The notes under the pieces are model-generated. The model saw only the letters and a program-made list of their open reading frames with translations. It did no database searches and had not been told where the DNA came from. DNA of 19,193 nucleotides. Origin: CAZMCT01 sp964564785. GTDB taxonomy: Bacteria; Planctomycetota; Phycisphaerae; UBA1845; Fen-1342. This document shows, one piece after another, positions 1 through 6,797 of the stretch. The stretch is taken from contig CAZMCT010000081.1 of assembly GCA_964564785.1 (NCBI GenBank), forward strand, positions 1-19,193. The letters are read 5' to 3'. Numbering within the stretch: the stretch's first letter is position 1; each line of letters starts with the position of its first letter. The translations under genes were made by a program, and so were the position numbers.

Positions 1-1
1 G

Positions 2-1972
2 TTTCCGCCGGTGACGCAGGTGCTGAATCTGCGTCGGCTCGAGCTGGAGGCGGGGTTCGAGACCTCGTATGACGAGCGTGCGGTGACGTACACGCAGGGG
101 CGGACGACGGCGCGCGGGTCGCGACAGGTGGACCAGGCGCTGACACTGGAGGAGACGCTGGGGCTGTCGGCGGAGGGGTCGCTGTTCAGCGACAAGATCG
201 CGCTATTCGACACGATGGTGCGGTACGGGCTGCGGCAGGATCGCTACCGGGAATCAGGCAGCGGTCGCGAACTGGATGAGCAGCCGAACGGCGATCTGCT
301 CGAGTACGACGTGGCGCTGAACCTGCTGCCGCGGGGAAAGATCTCGGGGATGGCGTTCGCCTCGCGGCTGGATTCGCGGGTGCCGCGTGCGTTCCAGCCG
401 AGCTTGGACCGGACGCGGGAGCGGTATGGCGGGACGCTGCTCTTCAACGACGCGGCGCTGCCGATGCGGCTGTCGTTCGAGCATGTGTGGGACGAGTTGA
501 CGAGTCGCACGAAAGAGCTGCTGGACGACGAGCAGCGTGGGGACGACACGCTGCGGTACGAGGCGACGTGGCAGATTGCCCGCAACCACGCGGTCACGTT
601 CAGCTACCAATATGCCGACCGGACGGAGCAGTACTCGGGGACGCGGACGCGGTTCGACACGTACGGGAACTACGGGACGCTCAGCCATGTGCTCCGCTTT
701 GGGGAGGACGACCGGAGCTCGTGGGAGAACCTGCTGCGATTCCAGGACGAGACCGGCGACCTGGCGCGGGACCAGGCCGAGTTCCTGACGCGGCTGCGGC
801 TACAGCACAGCAAGGCGCTGGCGACGAACTGGGCGGCCCAGTATTACCGGGATGCGTTCCAGGAGCTGGAGACCGCGACCTGGCGGGGCGAGGGGGGGGT
901 AACGTGGCAGCCGCTGCCGGAGCTGGTGACGACGGCGCAGTTCTGGGGCTACCAGCAGCAGGACGACGACAACGCGGATTTCTGCGAGCTGGGGACGCTG
1001 CTGAACGCGAGCTACGCCCGCGACAACGCCCTCGGTCGGTTCTCGGCGAACGCGTCGTACAACGGCACGACGACCGACACGCGCAACGGCGACCGTCGCG
1101 GGATCGTGATCGGCGAATCGGTCACGTTCCGCGATCCGCTGCTGGCGTTCCTGCTCCAGCCGGACGTGGACTGGAGCAGCATCGTCGTGACTGACGCGAC
1201 GCGCGCCCGGACGTACCTGCCGGGGCGGGACTACGTCAAGATCCGCGTGGGCCGCTATACCGCGCTGCGGCGGGTCGTAACGGGGCAGATTCCGGACCGC
1301 GCGACCGTGCTCGTGACGTACACCTACCGGCTGGCCGAGGATATCGACATCCAGCGCAACCGGTTCGACGTGCGGTTGCAGCAAGACTTCAAGTCCGGGC
1401 TGTCCATCTACTACGCTGCGGCTCTCCAGGACGAGCGCGTCGAGCCGTCCACGTTCGTGCCCTGGCGCGACCGGAATATCAACCGCCAGCGGGTCGGGGC
1501 GACCTTCCGACGAAATCGCTGGTCGGTCGGCGGCGAGTACGAGTACAACGACGACTCGATCGACCCGTACCAGGCCCTGCACGGCAACGGCGACTGGGTC
1601 GTCTGGCAGGCCGCCCGGCACCAGCTCGACGCCAAGCTGACCGGCTCGCAGTTCTGGTTCCGCGGCGCCGACGACCTCGAGGAACGCAACGTGTTCCTGC
1701 TCGACCTGGGCGCGTCATACCGCTACCTGCTGGCCCAGCATCTCGAAGCCAACGCCAGCGCACTGTATCGCTTCGAGGATGACTCGCTGTGGGGCCGGAC
1801 GAACGGCGTCGACCTGACGGCCGCAATCGACTGGCGGATCGGACAGTTCGATCTGCGCTTCGAGGCGGAGTACGACCTGCTCGACCTGCCGGGCGCCCGC
1901 GAGAACAGCTTCGCCTTCTGGCTGAAACTCAAGCGCACCTTCCCGCTCATCAACCAGGAGGCGCAGCGATGA
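2..1972 (+). CDS. Outer-membrane beta-barrel (porin-like) protein, 5'-truncated by window edge
   Basis: The reading frame is already open at base 2, ahead of a GTG at 11, so the true start and the signal peptide probably lie outside the window. About 656 residues are visible. Most of the protein alternates polar and hydrophobic/aromatic residues in 8-12 residue runs separated by charged turns (for example HAVTFSYQYADRTEQY and FDLRFEAEYDLLDL), as expected for transmembrane beta-strands of a large barrel. Counting from the GTG, residues about 370-445 look different: a compact beta-rich module with YLPGRDYVKIRVGRYTALRR and a VLVTYTYR strand, possibly a loop or plug domain inserted between two halves of the barrel. 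The stop overlaps the ATG of the NHL lipoprotein (ATGA), and a multiheme cytochrome follows, so a role as the pore of an electron conduit is plausible. No named family was recognised, and a generic surface barrel remains possible. Confidence 0.7.
   Translation, partial: FPPVTQVLNLRRLELEAGFETSYDERAVTYTQGRTTARGSRQVDQALTLEETLGLSAEGSLFSDKIALFDTMVRYGLRQDRYRESGSGRELDEQPNGDLLEYDVALNLLPRGKISGMAFASRLDSRVPRAFQPSLDRTRERYGGTLLFNDAALPMRLSFEHVWDELTSRTKELLDDEQRGDDTLRYEATWQIARNHAVTFSYQYADRTEQYSGTRTRFDTYGNYGTLSHVLRFGEDDRSSWENLLRFQDETGDLARDQAEFLTRLRLQHSKALATNWAAQYYRDAFQELETATWRGEGGVTWQPLPELVTTAQFWGYQQQDDDNADFCELGTLLNASYARDNALGRFSANASYNGTTTDTRNGDRRGIVIGESVTFRDPLLAFLLQPDVDWSSIVVTDATRARTYLPGRDYVKIRVGRYTALRRVVTGQIPDRATVLVTYTYRLAEDIDIQRNRFDVRLQQDFKSGLSIYYAAALQDERVEPSTFVPWRDRNINRQRVGATFRRNRWSVGGEYEYNDDSIDPYQALHGNGDWVVWQAARHQLDAKLTGSQFWFRGADDLEERNVFLLDLGASYRYLLAQHLEANASALYRFEDDSLWGRTNGVDLTAAIDWRIGQFDLRFEAEYDLLDLPGARENSFAFWLKLKRTFPLINQEAQR
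1956..1961 (+). promoter_or_regulatory. Shine-Dalgarno AGGAGG for the NHL lipoprotein
   Basis: AGGAGG lies 7 bases before the ATG at 1969, inside the end of the barrel gene. It favours this start over in-frame codons further upstream, and the protein then begins with a perfect lipoprotein signal. Confidence 0.75.
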
Positions 1973-3105
1973 CCCGCGCCCCCCGCATCGCCAGCGCCCT
2001 GCTCGCCGCCGCCCTGCTCGTCGGCTGCGGCGGGCCGCCCGCGCCGATCTTCCCCGCCCTCTCCCGGCCGGTCGTCTGGCCCCCCCCGCCCGAAGCGGCC
2101 CGCGTCCGTTATGTGGGAGAGCTCAGGGGCGAGGCGTCGCTCGGCGCCCGCCCCACGGGCTGGGAGACGCTGGCGGCCGCGCTTGCCGGGCCCCGACCGC
2201 CGGCCGAGTTCGTCCGCCCGGCGGCGGTGGCCGTACACGGCGAACGGGTGTTCGTGGCGGATATCGGTGCGGGGTTGGTGCATCTGCTCGACTTGGCGGA
2301 GCGCCGCTACGCGCCGCTGCGGGGCAACCCGGCGGATCCGCTGCGGCTGCCCGTCGACGTCGACGTCACGGCCGACGGCCGGCTGCTGGTGCTCGACCGG
2401 CGGCGCGCGGCGCTCGACGTGCTCGACCTGGACGGCACGTGGCGGGCGACGCAGCGGTGGCCCGAGATCGCCGCGCCGGTCGCGCTGACGCACGATGCGA
2501 CGGGGCGGGTGTGGATCGCCGACGTCGCGGTCCACGCGTGCTTCGGAATCGACCACGGGCGACTTGTCGCGCGGCTCGGCGACCACGGCACCGCGCCGGG
2601 CCAGTTCAATTTCCCGTCGGCCGTGGCTTGCGAGGCCGCGGGTGGGCTGGTCGTGGCGGATGCGATGAACTTCCGGGTGCAGGTGCTGGATGAGACGGGC
2701 CCCCGCGCTGTCTTCGGGCGCAAGGGCGATGCGGCCGGTGATTTTGCCCGGCCGCGGGATGTGGCCGTCGACGGCGACGGGCACATCTGGGTGCTCGACA
2801 ACCAGTTTGAGAACATTCAGGTGTTCGATGCGGCCGGGCGGCTGCTGCTGGCGATCGGGGAGGGGGGCGCGGGTCCGGGCCAGTTCTCGGTGCCGAGCGG
2901 ACTGACGATCGACGAGCGGGGGCGGGTGTGGGTGGCCGACAGTTACAACCGGCGGGTGCAGGTTCTCCAGTACCTCGGGGACCGAACGGAAACCACCGAG
3001 ACCCAGAACGGGCGGCTGCGGGAGAGCGGGCCGCCGACCAGTGACGGGCCCGGGCGGGGCGCCGATCAGGAGTTCCCGCGCGATGCCGCCGGGCCTCTAC
3101 GGTGA
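1969..3105 (+). CDS. NHL-repeat beta-propeller lipoprotein
   Basis: 378 residues. The N-terminus is a lipoprotein signal with lipobox LVGC ending at Cys20, so the mature protein should be lipid-anchored in the outer membrane. A proline-rich linker leads to an RVRYVGEL segment, then a six-bladed propeller fold. Three clear NHL repeats are visible at about residues 211-241, 257-287 and 304-333, each of the form GQF..P..VA....G..VADA.N.RVQV; earlier, more divergent blades start near residue 84. After residue 338 the tail is low-complexity and polar. Start choice rests on AGGAGG seven bases upstream, the lipobox, and the four-base overlap with the barrel gene, which suggests translational coupling. 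Propellers of this kind are, from memory, often encoded beside multiheme cytochromes in Geobacter-like bacteria; a scaffolding or partner-binding role here is inference. An NHL protein unrelated to electron transfer is the alternative. Confidence 0.85.
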   Translation: MTRAPRIASALLAAALLVGCGGPPAPIFPALSRPVVWPPPPEAARVRYVGELRGEASLGARPTGWETLAAALAGPRPPAEFVRPAAVAVHGERVFVADIGAGLVHLLDLAERRYAPLRGNPADPLRLPVDVDVTADGRLLVLDRRRAALDVLDLDGTWRATQRWPEIAAPVALTHDATGRVWIADVAVHACFGIDHGRLVARLGDHGTAPGQFNFPSAVACEAAGGLVVADAMNFRVQVLDETGPRAVFGRKGDAAGDFARPRDVAVDGDGHIWVLDNQFENIQVFDAAGRLLLAIGEGGAGPGQFSVPSGLTIDERGRVWVADSYNRRVQVLQYLGDRTETTETQNGRLRESGPPTSDGPGRGADQEFPRDAAGPLR

Positions 3106-3114
3106 TGCTCTTGC

Positions 3115-3120
3115 GGAGGG
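3115..3120 (+). promoter_or_regulatory. Shine-Dalgarno GGAGGG for the multiheme cytochrome
   Basis: GGAGGG lies six bases before the ATG at 3127 and supports that start, in a 21-base gap after the lipoprotein stop. Confidence 0.65.
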
Positions 3121-3126
3121 TGTGCG

Positions 3127-4824
3127 ATGAAACGGCTGTGGCTGACGCTGGTCGCGGCCTGCGGAACGGCGGTGCTGGCGGACGACACGATTCTGAACTC
3201 GAAGCACGACCTGTCGGCGATGGGGCCGGGGCCGGTGCGGTCGCTCAACGAGGACCAGGTGTGCGTTTTCTGCCACGCGCCGCACAACACCGACCCTGCG
3301 ACGCCGCTGTGGAACCGGTACAACCCGACGGCCTACTACCGGATCTATCGTAGCCCGTCGCTGGACGCGCGGGCGGACCAGCCCGGGCCCGCCAGCAAGC
3401 TGTGCCTGTCGTGCCACGACGGGACGATCGCGCTAGGACTGACGCTCGACCGGCCGATCACCGATCCGATCCTGATGACGAGCACGTTCATGCCGTCGGG
3501 CCCGAGCAACCTGACCACGGACCTCTCGGACGATCACCCGGTCGGGTTCCGCTACGATCGGGCGCTGGCGAACCGGGATCCGCAGCTCCGCGCGCCGCAA
3601 CTGGTCGATCACCGCGTCCCCCTGGGTCGACTGGGCGAGCTCGAATGCACCGCCTGCCACGACCCGCACAACAACGAACTCGGCAATTTCCTGCGGATCA
3701 CCGAGCGCGAAGGGGCCCTGTGCCGCACGTGCCACGACATGCTCGGCTGGGAGCTGAGCGCGCACCGGCTCAGCCCGCGGACGGTGCCGATCACGGCCAC
3801 AAACGGGCAGCAACTGCCGTACCGCTCGATGTCCGAGAACGCGTGCCTGGCCTGCCACGTGACGCACAGCGCGCCGTGGCGCGAGCAGCTCCTGTACGAC
3901 CGGCCGACGATCCTGTGCCTCAACTGCCACGACGGGGTCGGGGCCCAAGCGATGCTGCCGGTCATCGACCAGCGCTTCGGCCACCGCATCAACCGGCTGG
4001 TCGGCCACCGCCGCGATCCCGAGGACCGGCTGCGGGCGGTGGACTTCGTCGAGTGCCCCGACTGTCACAACCCGCACGCCGTGGCGCGCGACGTGAGCAT
4101 TGGACCGCTGGCGGAGGCGAGCCACGGGCCGCTGCTGCCGGCGGCGATGCGCGCCGTGCCGGGCGTGTCCATCGCGGGCGTGCCGGTCGAGCCGGCACGC
4201 CTGTACTACGAGGTGTGCTTCCGCTGCCATGGCGACCTGCCGGTGCGGATCGCCGACCGGATCATCCGCCAGCGCGACGACGGCGGCAACGTGCGGCGGC
4301 AATTCTCGCCCACGGCCGCGTCGGCGCACCCGGTCGCGGTGCCGAGCCGTGGGCTGGACGAGGTGCCGAGCCTGCGCCCGGATGCGCGGGGGCGCCGTTT
4401 CGTGAGCTGTCAGGACTGTCACAACAACCCGGACGGGCGCAGCGCCGGCGGGCTGGGGCCCGACGGGCCGCACACCTCGCGGTACCCGTTCCTGCTGGTG
4501 GAGCGCTACGAAACCCGGGACTACACGATTGAGACCCCGCAGGCCTACGCCCTGTGCTACGCGTGCCACGACCGCAATTCGATCCTGGGCGACGAGAGCT
4601 TCGCGCTGCACCGGGTGCACGTGGTTCGCGGGCGCAGTCCGTGCAGCGCCTGTCACACCGCGCACGGCGTCAGCGGCAGCTCCACGCAACACAGCCACCT
4701 GATCAACTTCGACCTGGCGATCGTCGAGGGGCAGCGGCTGTACGTGGATACCGGGCGGTTCAGCGGGAGCTGCACGCTGACGTGCCACGGCGTGGTGCAC
4801 GTGAACTTCACCTACGCCCGGTGA
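3127..4824 (+). CDS. Secreted dodecaheme-type c cytochrome (doubled CXXCH family)
   Basis: 565 residues with a Sec signal peptide (MKRLWLTLVAACGTAVLA, cleavage before DD). Eleven CXXCH haem-attachment motifs begin at residues 46, 93, 174, 199, 240, 264, 310, 364, 428, 477 and 506. A twelfth, longer motif, CTLTCH (CX3CH), begins at 549. The first motifs have the hallmark of doubled-CXXCH proteins (CVFCHAPH followed by PLWNRYN, then CLSCHDGTIALG). The many extra His residues could act as distal axial ligands. The likely role is electron transfer in the periplasm or at the cell surface. There is no lipobox in a sensible position (Cys12 is too close to the N-terminus), so the mature protein is probably soluble or held by partners. 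It follows the NHL lipoprotein after 21 bases and completes an apparent barrel-propeller-cytochrome operon. Alternatives include a periplasmic oxidoreductase subunit; no catalytic module was seen. Confidence 0.9.
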   Translation: MKRLWLTLVAACGTAVLADDTILNSKHDLSAMGPGPVRSLNEDQVCVFCHAPHNTDPATPLWNRYNPTAYYRIYRSPSLDARADQPGPASKLCLSCHDGTIALGLTLDRPITDPILMTSTFMPSGPSNLTTDLSDDHPVGFRYDRALANRDPQLRAPQLVDHRVPLGRLGELECTACHDPHNNELGNFLRITEREGALCRTCHDMLGWELSAHRLSPRTVPITATNGQQLPYRSMSENACLACHVTHSAPWREQLLYDRPTILCLNCHDGVGAQAMLPVIDQRFGHRINRLVGHRRDPEDRLRAVDFVECPDCHNPHAVARDVSIGPLAEASHGPLLPAAMRAVPGVSIAGVPVEPARLYYEVCFRCHGDLPVRIADRIIRQRDDGGNVRRQFSPTAASAHPVAVPSRGLDEVPSLRPDARGRRFVSCQDCHNNPDGRSAGGLGPDGPHTSRYPFLLVERYETRDYTIETPQAYALCYACHDRNSILGDESFALHRVHVVRGRSPCSACHTAHGVSGSSTQHSHLINFDLAIVEGQRLYVDTGRFSGSCTLTCHGVVHVNFTYAR

Positions 4825-5031
4825 GCGTCAACCGCAGAGACCCCGCGAGCGAAGAGGGCCGCCTGGGACAGAGAAAAACCGCTGAACAGGAACCCCGCAA
4901 CCGCGGATTGCAAACGGGTGGCGGCCGGAGGCGGGGCCCCACATCCGTTCCCGTGTGCAGTTGCCGGGGGCCTGTCGTTCGTGGTCCCGTTTTCTGCCTC
5001 GCGGCCCGCGGCGCTCTCTACGACGCTGCGG
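4825..5031. other. Convergent intergenic region with decayed AG-rich repeat
   Basis: This gap separates the cytochrome and elbB, whose 3' ends face each other. The part at about 4830-4880 is purine-rich with spaced CAGAGA/AGAGGG words and resembles a second AG-rich tract at about 7925-7976; both contain AGAGGGCCGC. No convincing hairpin plus T-run terminator was found for either gene, although the stretch is GC-rich and may fold. Confidence 0.4.
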
Positions 5032-5691
5032 TCAGAGCAGGGCGAGAATGCGGTCCACGAGCTTCTGGATGCCCTCGTTCACGGCGGCCGGGCCGGGGCC
5101 GAGCATGTACGCCGGCGTGGTGACGATCTTGTGATCGGCGTCCACGCACACGTCGTCGACGGGGCGGTTCTCGTGCGTGCAGCCCATGGCCACGATGGCC
5201 TTGGCCGTGCCGGCGTCGTTGCCGATCGTCAGCCGGGCGTGGATGCCGCGCGCCGCGGCGATGCGGGCCAGGGTGGCCGGGGCGATGCAGATCGCGCCGA
5301 CCGGCTTGCGGGCCGCGAGCATATCGCCGACGAGCCGCTCGACGTCGCGATTCACGGTGCAGTTGGGGCCCTCTTCCGCGAACGTCGAAAGGTTCTTGGC
5401 CGCGCCGAAGCCGCCGGGCAGGATCAGCGCATCGAGCTGGTCGGCCCGGACCGTCGCGACGTCGCGGATCTCGCCGCGAGCGATGCGGGCAGACTCGCGC
5501 AGCACGTTCCGCTTCTGGCCGGTGGGCTTCTTCGTGAGATGGTCGATCTCGGCCAGTTCGATGTTCGGCGCACAACAGATGGAGTGCGCCTGACGCTGGT
5601 CGAGCGCGAGCAGCGTCAGCACGGCCTCGTGGATCTCGGAGCCGTCGAACACGCCGCAGCCCGACAGCAGTACGCCGATGTTCCTGGGCAT
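5032..5691 (-). CDS. elbB: ElbB-type DJ-1/PfpI family protein (isoprenoid biosynthesis glyoxalase)
   Basis: 219 residues, close to the roughly 217 of the E. coli protein. The N-terminus has the GCGVFDGSEIHEAV signature (residues 11-24). LILPGGFGAAKNLSTFA (89-105) and the nucleophile-elbow segment AICIAPA with Cys135 (133-139) are typical of the ElbB/ES1 branch of the class I glutamine amidotransferase-like fold. Family members have been described as glyoxalase-like and linked genetically to isoprenoid synthesis, but the physiological substrate is unclear. The protein has no signal peptide and should be cytoplasmic. An AGGAGA sits seven bases before the ATG. The gene is transcribed alone, divergently from mqnA and convergently with the cytochrome operon. 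The isoprenoid connection beside menaquinone genes is suggestive, since the menaquinone tail is isoprenoid, but this is inference. Confidence 0.9.
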   Translation of the reverse strand: MPRNIGVLLSGCGVFDGSEIHEAVLTLLALDQRQAHSICCAPNIELAEIDHLTKKPTGQKRNVLRESARIARGEIRDVATVRADQLDALILPGGFGAAKNLSTFAEEGPNCTVNRDVERLVGDMLAARKPVGAICIAPATLARIAAARGIHARLTIGNDAGTAKAIVAMGCTHENRPVDDVCVDADHKIVTTPAYMLGPGPAAVNEGIQKLVDRILALL

Positions 5692-5698
5692 GCCTGGA

Positions 5699-5704
5699 TC
5701 TCCT
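5699..5704 (-). promoter_or_regulatory. Shine-Dalgarno AGGAGA for elbB
   Basis: Read on the minus strand, AGGAGA precedes the ATG at 5691 by seven bases. Confidence 0.6.
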
Positions 5705-5740
5705 GAAGCTGTCAGCTCTCAGCCCTCCGCTTCCCGCCGG

Positions 5741-5746
5741 ATTGTA
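5741..5746 (-). promoter_or_regulatory. Possible -10 element (TACAAT) for elbB
   Basis: On the minus strand TACAAT matches TATAAT at five of six bases and lies about 50 bases before the elbB start. No good -35 was seen at the usual distance, so this is weak. A nearby AT-rich island at about 5843-5866 also contains GATAAT on the minus strand and is an alternative. Confidence 0.25.
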
Positions 5747-5900
5747 CCCGCGGCGCGGGCGAAACGCCCGGTGGGTGGCGGACACGTCCGCTCTCGTCCG
5801 GGGGGCGCTTGGGGCGGGAAGGGGCGGGCGCGCAGTTTCAGCAGTTTTGAAATTATCCGAATAGACTGCCCTCCGGGCCGCGGGCGGCGGGACCGGGCTT

Positions 5901-5906
5901 TATACT
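5901..5906 (+). promoter_or_regulatory. Candidate -10 element (TATACT) for mqnA-mqnC
   Basis: TATACT matches the consensus at five of six bases and is an isolated AT-rich word in very GC-rich DNA, 48 bases before the mqnA start. A matching -35 is not obvious. Transcription would begin near 5913, at the left edge of a 22-base perfect inverted repeat. Confidence 0.4.
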
Positions 5907-5914
5907 CCGAAAGG

Positions 5915-5936
5915 GGCGCCCCGCCGGCGGGGCGCC
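5915..5936. repeat. 22-base perfect inverted repeat in the mqnA leader
   Basis: The arms GGCGCCCCG and CGGGGCGCC flank CCGG, giving a perfect 22-base palindrome. It sits between the candidate -10 and the GTG start of mqnA, so it could form a 9-bp hairpin at the 5' end of the message or be a protein-binding operator. Confidence 0.65.
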
Positions 5937-5954
5937 GGTGTCGAAGGTGCGAGC

Positions 5955-6797
5955 GTGTTCCGGCTGGGCGTGGTTTCGTTTCTGAATTCGCGGCCGCTCA
6001 TCGAAGGGCTGGACGACAATCCGGCCGTGTCGCTGCGTTTCGACGTGCCGGCCCGGCTGCCGATGCTGCTGGAGGAGCGGCTGGTGGACGCGTCGCTCGT
6101 CCCGGTGCTGGACGTGCTGCGCGAGCCGCGGCGCTACGCCGTCGTGTCCGACGCGTGCATCGCGTGCGACGGCGAGACCATGACCGTGCGCGTCTTCTCG
6201 CAGGTGCCGCCCGACCGGCTGCGGACCCTGCACGTCGATCCCGATTCGCATACCTCCGTCGCGCTGGCCCGGGTGCTGTGGCGCGCGCTGTACGGCCGCA
6301 CGCTCGAGGTCCGCCCACTGCCTCAGCCGGCGGTGGCCGCGACGCGGGCGGGTCTCGAGGCGGTACTGCTGATCGGGGACAAGGTGGTGGACGCGGGCCG
6401 CGGGCGGTTTGCGTACGAGACGGACCTGGGCGGGGCGTGGCGGGCGCAGACCGGGCTGCCGTTCGTGTTCGCGGTCTGGGCGGCCGGCGGTGACAAGCCG
6501 GACTCGCCTGACCTGCGGTCGCTGGAGGCGCTGCTGGAGGCGGCACGCGATCGGGGCGAAGCCCAAGCGGCGGAGATCGCCCGCCGCGAGGGCCCCCGGC
6601 ACGGCTGGCCGGCGGCGCTGGCCGAGCGCTACTTGGTGCGCTGCCTGCGCTATCGTCTGGATGCGCGCGCCCTCGCGGGTGTGGAGCGGTTTGCGGAACT
6701 GTGTCGCGCGGCCGGGTTGCTGCCGGCGGGTGCCGCAACCGGAATCGAGGCTGCGGCGGTCGATGCGCGGGTGCCGAGCCCGGTGGTGCGGCCATGA
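5955..6797 (+). CDS. mqnA: Chorismate dehydratase MqnA (futalosine pathway)
   Basis: 280 residues from a GTG start; the product begins FRLGVVSFLNSRPL, the characteristic opening of MqnA, whose periplasmic-binding-protein-like fold converts chorismate to 3-[(1-carboxyvinyl)oxy]benzoate, the first step of the futalosine route to menaquinone. Further family features are DASLVPVLDVL (about 53-63), SHTSVALARVL (about 98-108) and the LLIGDKVVDAG segment (about 139-149). The length is normal for the family. The Shine-Dalgarno is weak (AAGG about 8 bases upstream), and the GTG is chosen because the conserved core begins directly after it. The final 20 or so residues are Ala/Val-rich and not obviously conserved. 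The stop overlaps the ATG of mqnC (ATGA), which implies coupled translation. mqnB, mqnD and mqnE are not in the window. Confidence 0.92.
   Translation: MFRLGVVSFLNSRPLIEGLDDNPAVSLRFDVPARLPMLLEERLVDASLVPVLDVLREPRRYAVVSDACIACDGETMTVRVFSQVPPDRLRTLHVDPDSHTSVALARVLWRALYGRTLEVRPLPQPAVAATRAGLEAVLLIGDKVVDAGRGRFAYETDLGGAWRAQTGLPFVFAVWAAGGDKPDSPDLRSLEALLEAARDRGEAQAAEIARREGPRHGWPAALAERYLVRCLRYRLDARALAGVERFAELCRAAGLLPAGAATGIEAAAVDARVPSPVVRP

Noticed and set aside
3160..3162. Lipobox-like VAAC ending at Cys12 of the cytochrome
   Set aside because: The cysteine is too near the N-terminus for a lipoprotein signal, and a normal signal peptidase I site (VLA before DD) follows.
3433..4800. A 455-codon open frame antisense to the cytochrome
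   Set aside because: Low-complexity Arg/Ala/Val/His translation; the plus strand encodes twelve haem motifs.
5705..5724. AGCTGTCAGCTCTCAG as a tandem repeat or operator before elbB
   Set aside because: Only about one and a half imperfect units; too short to call.
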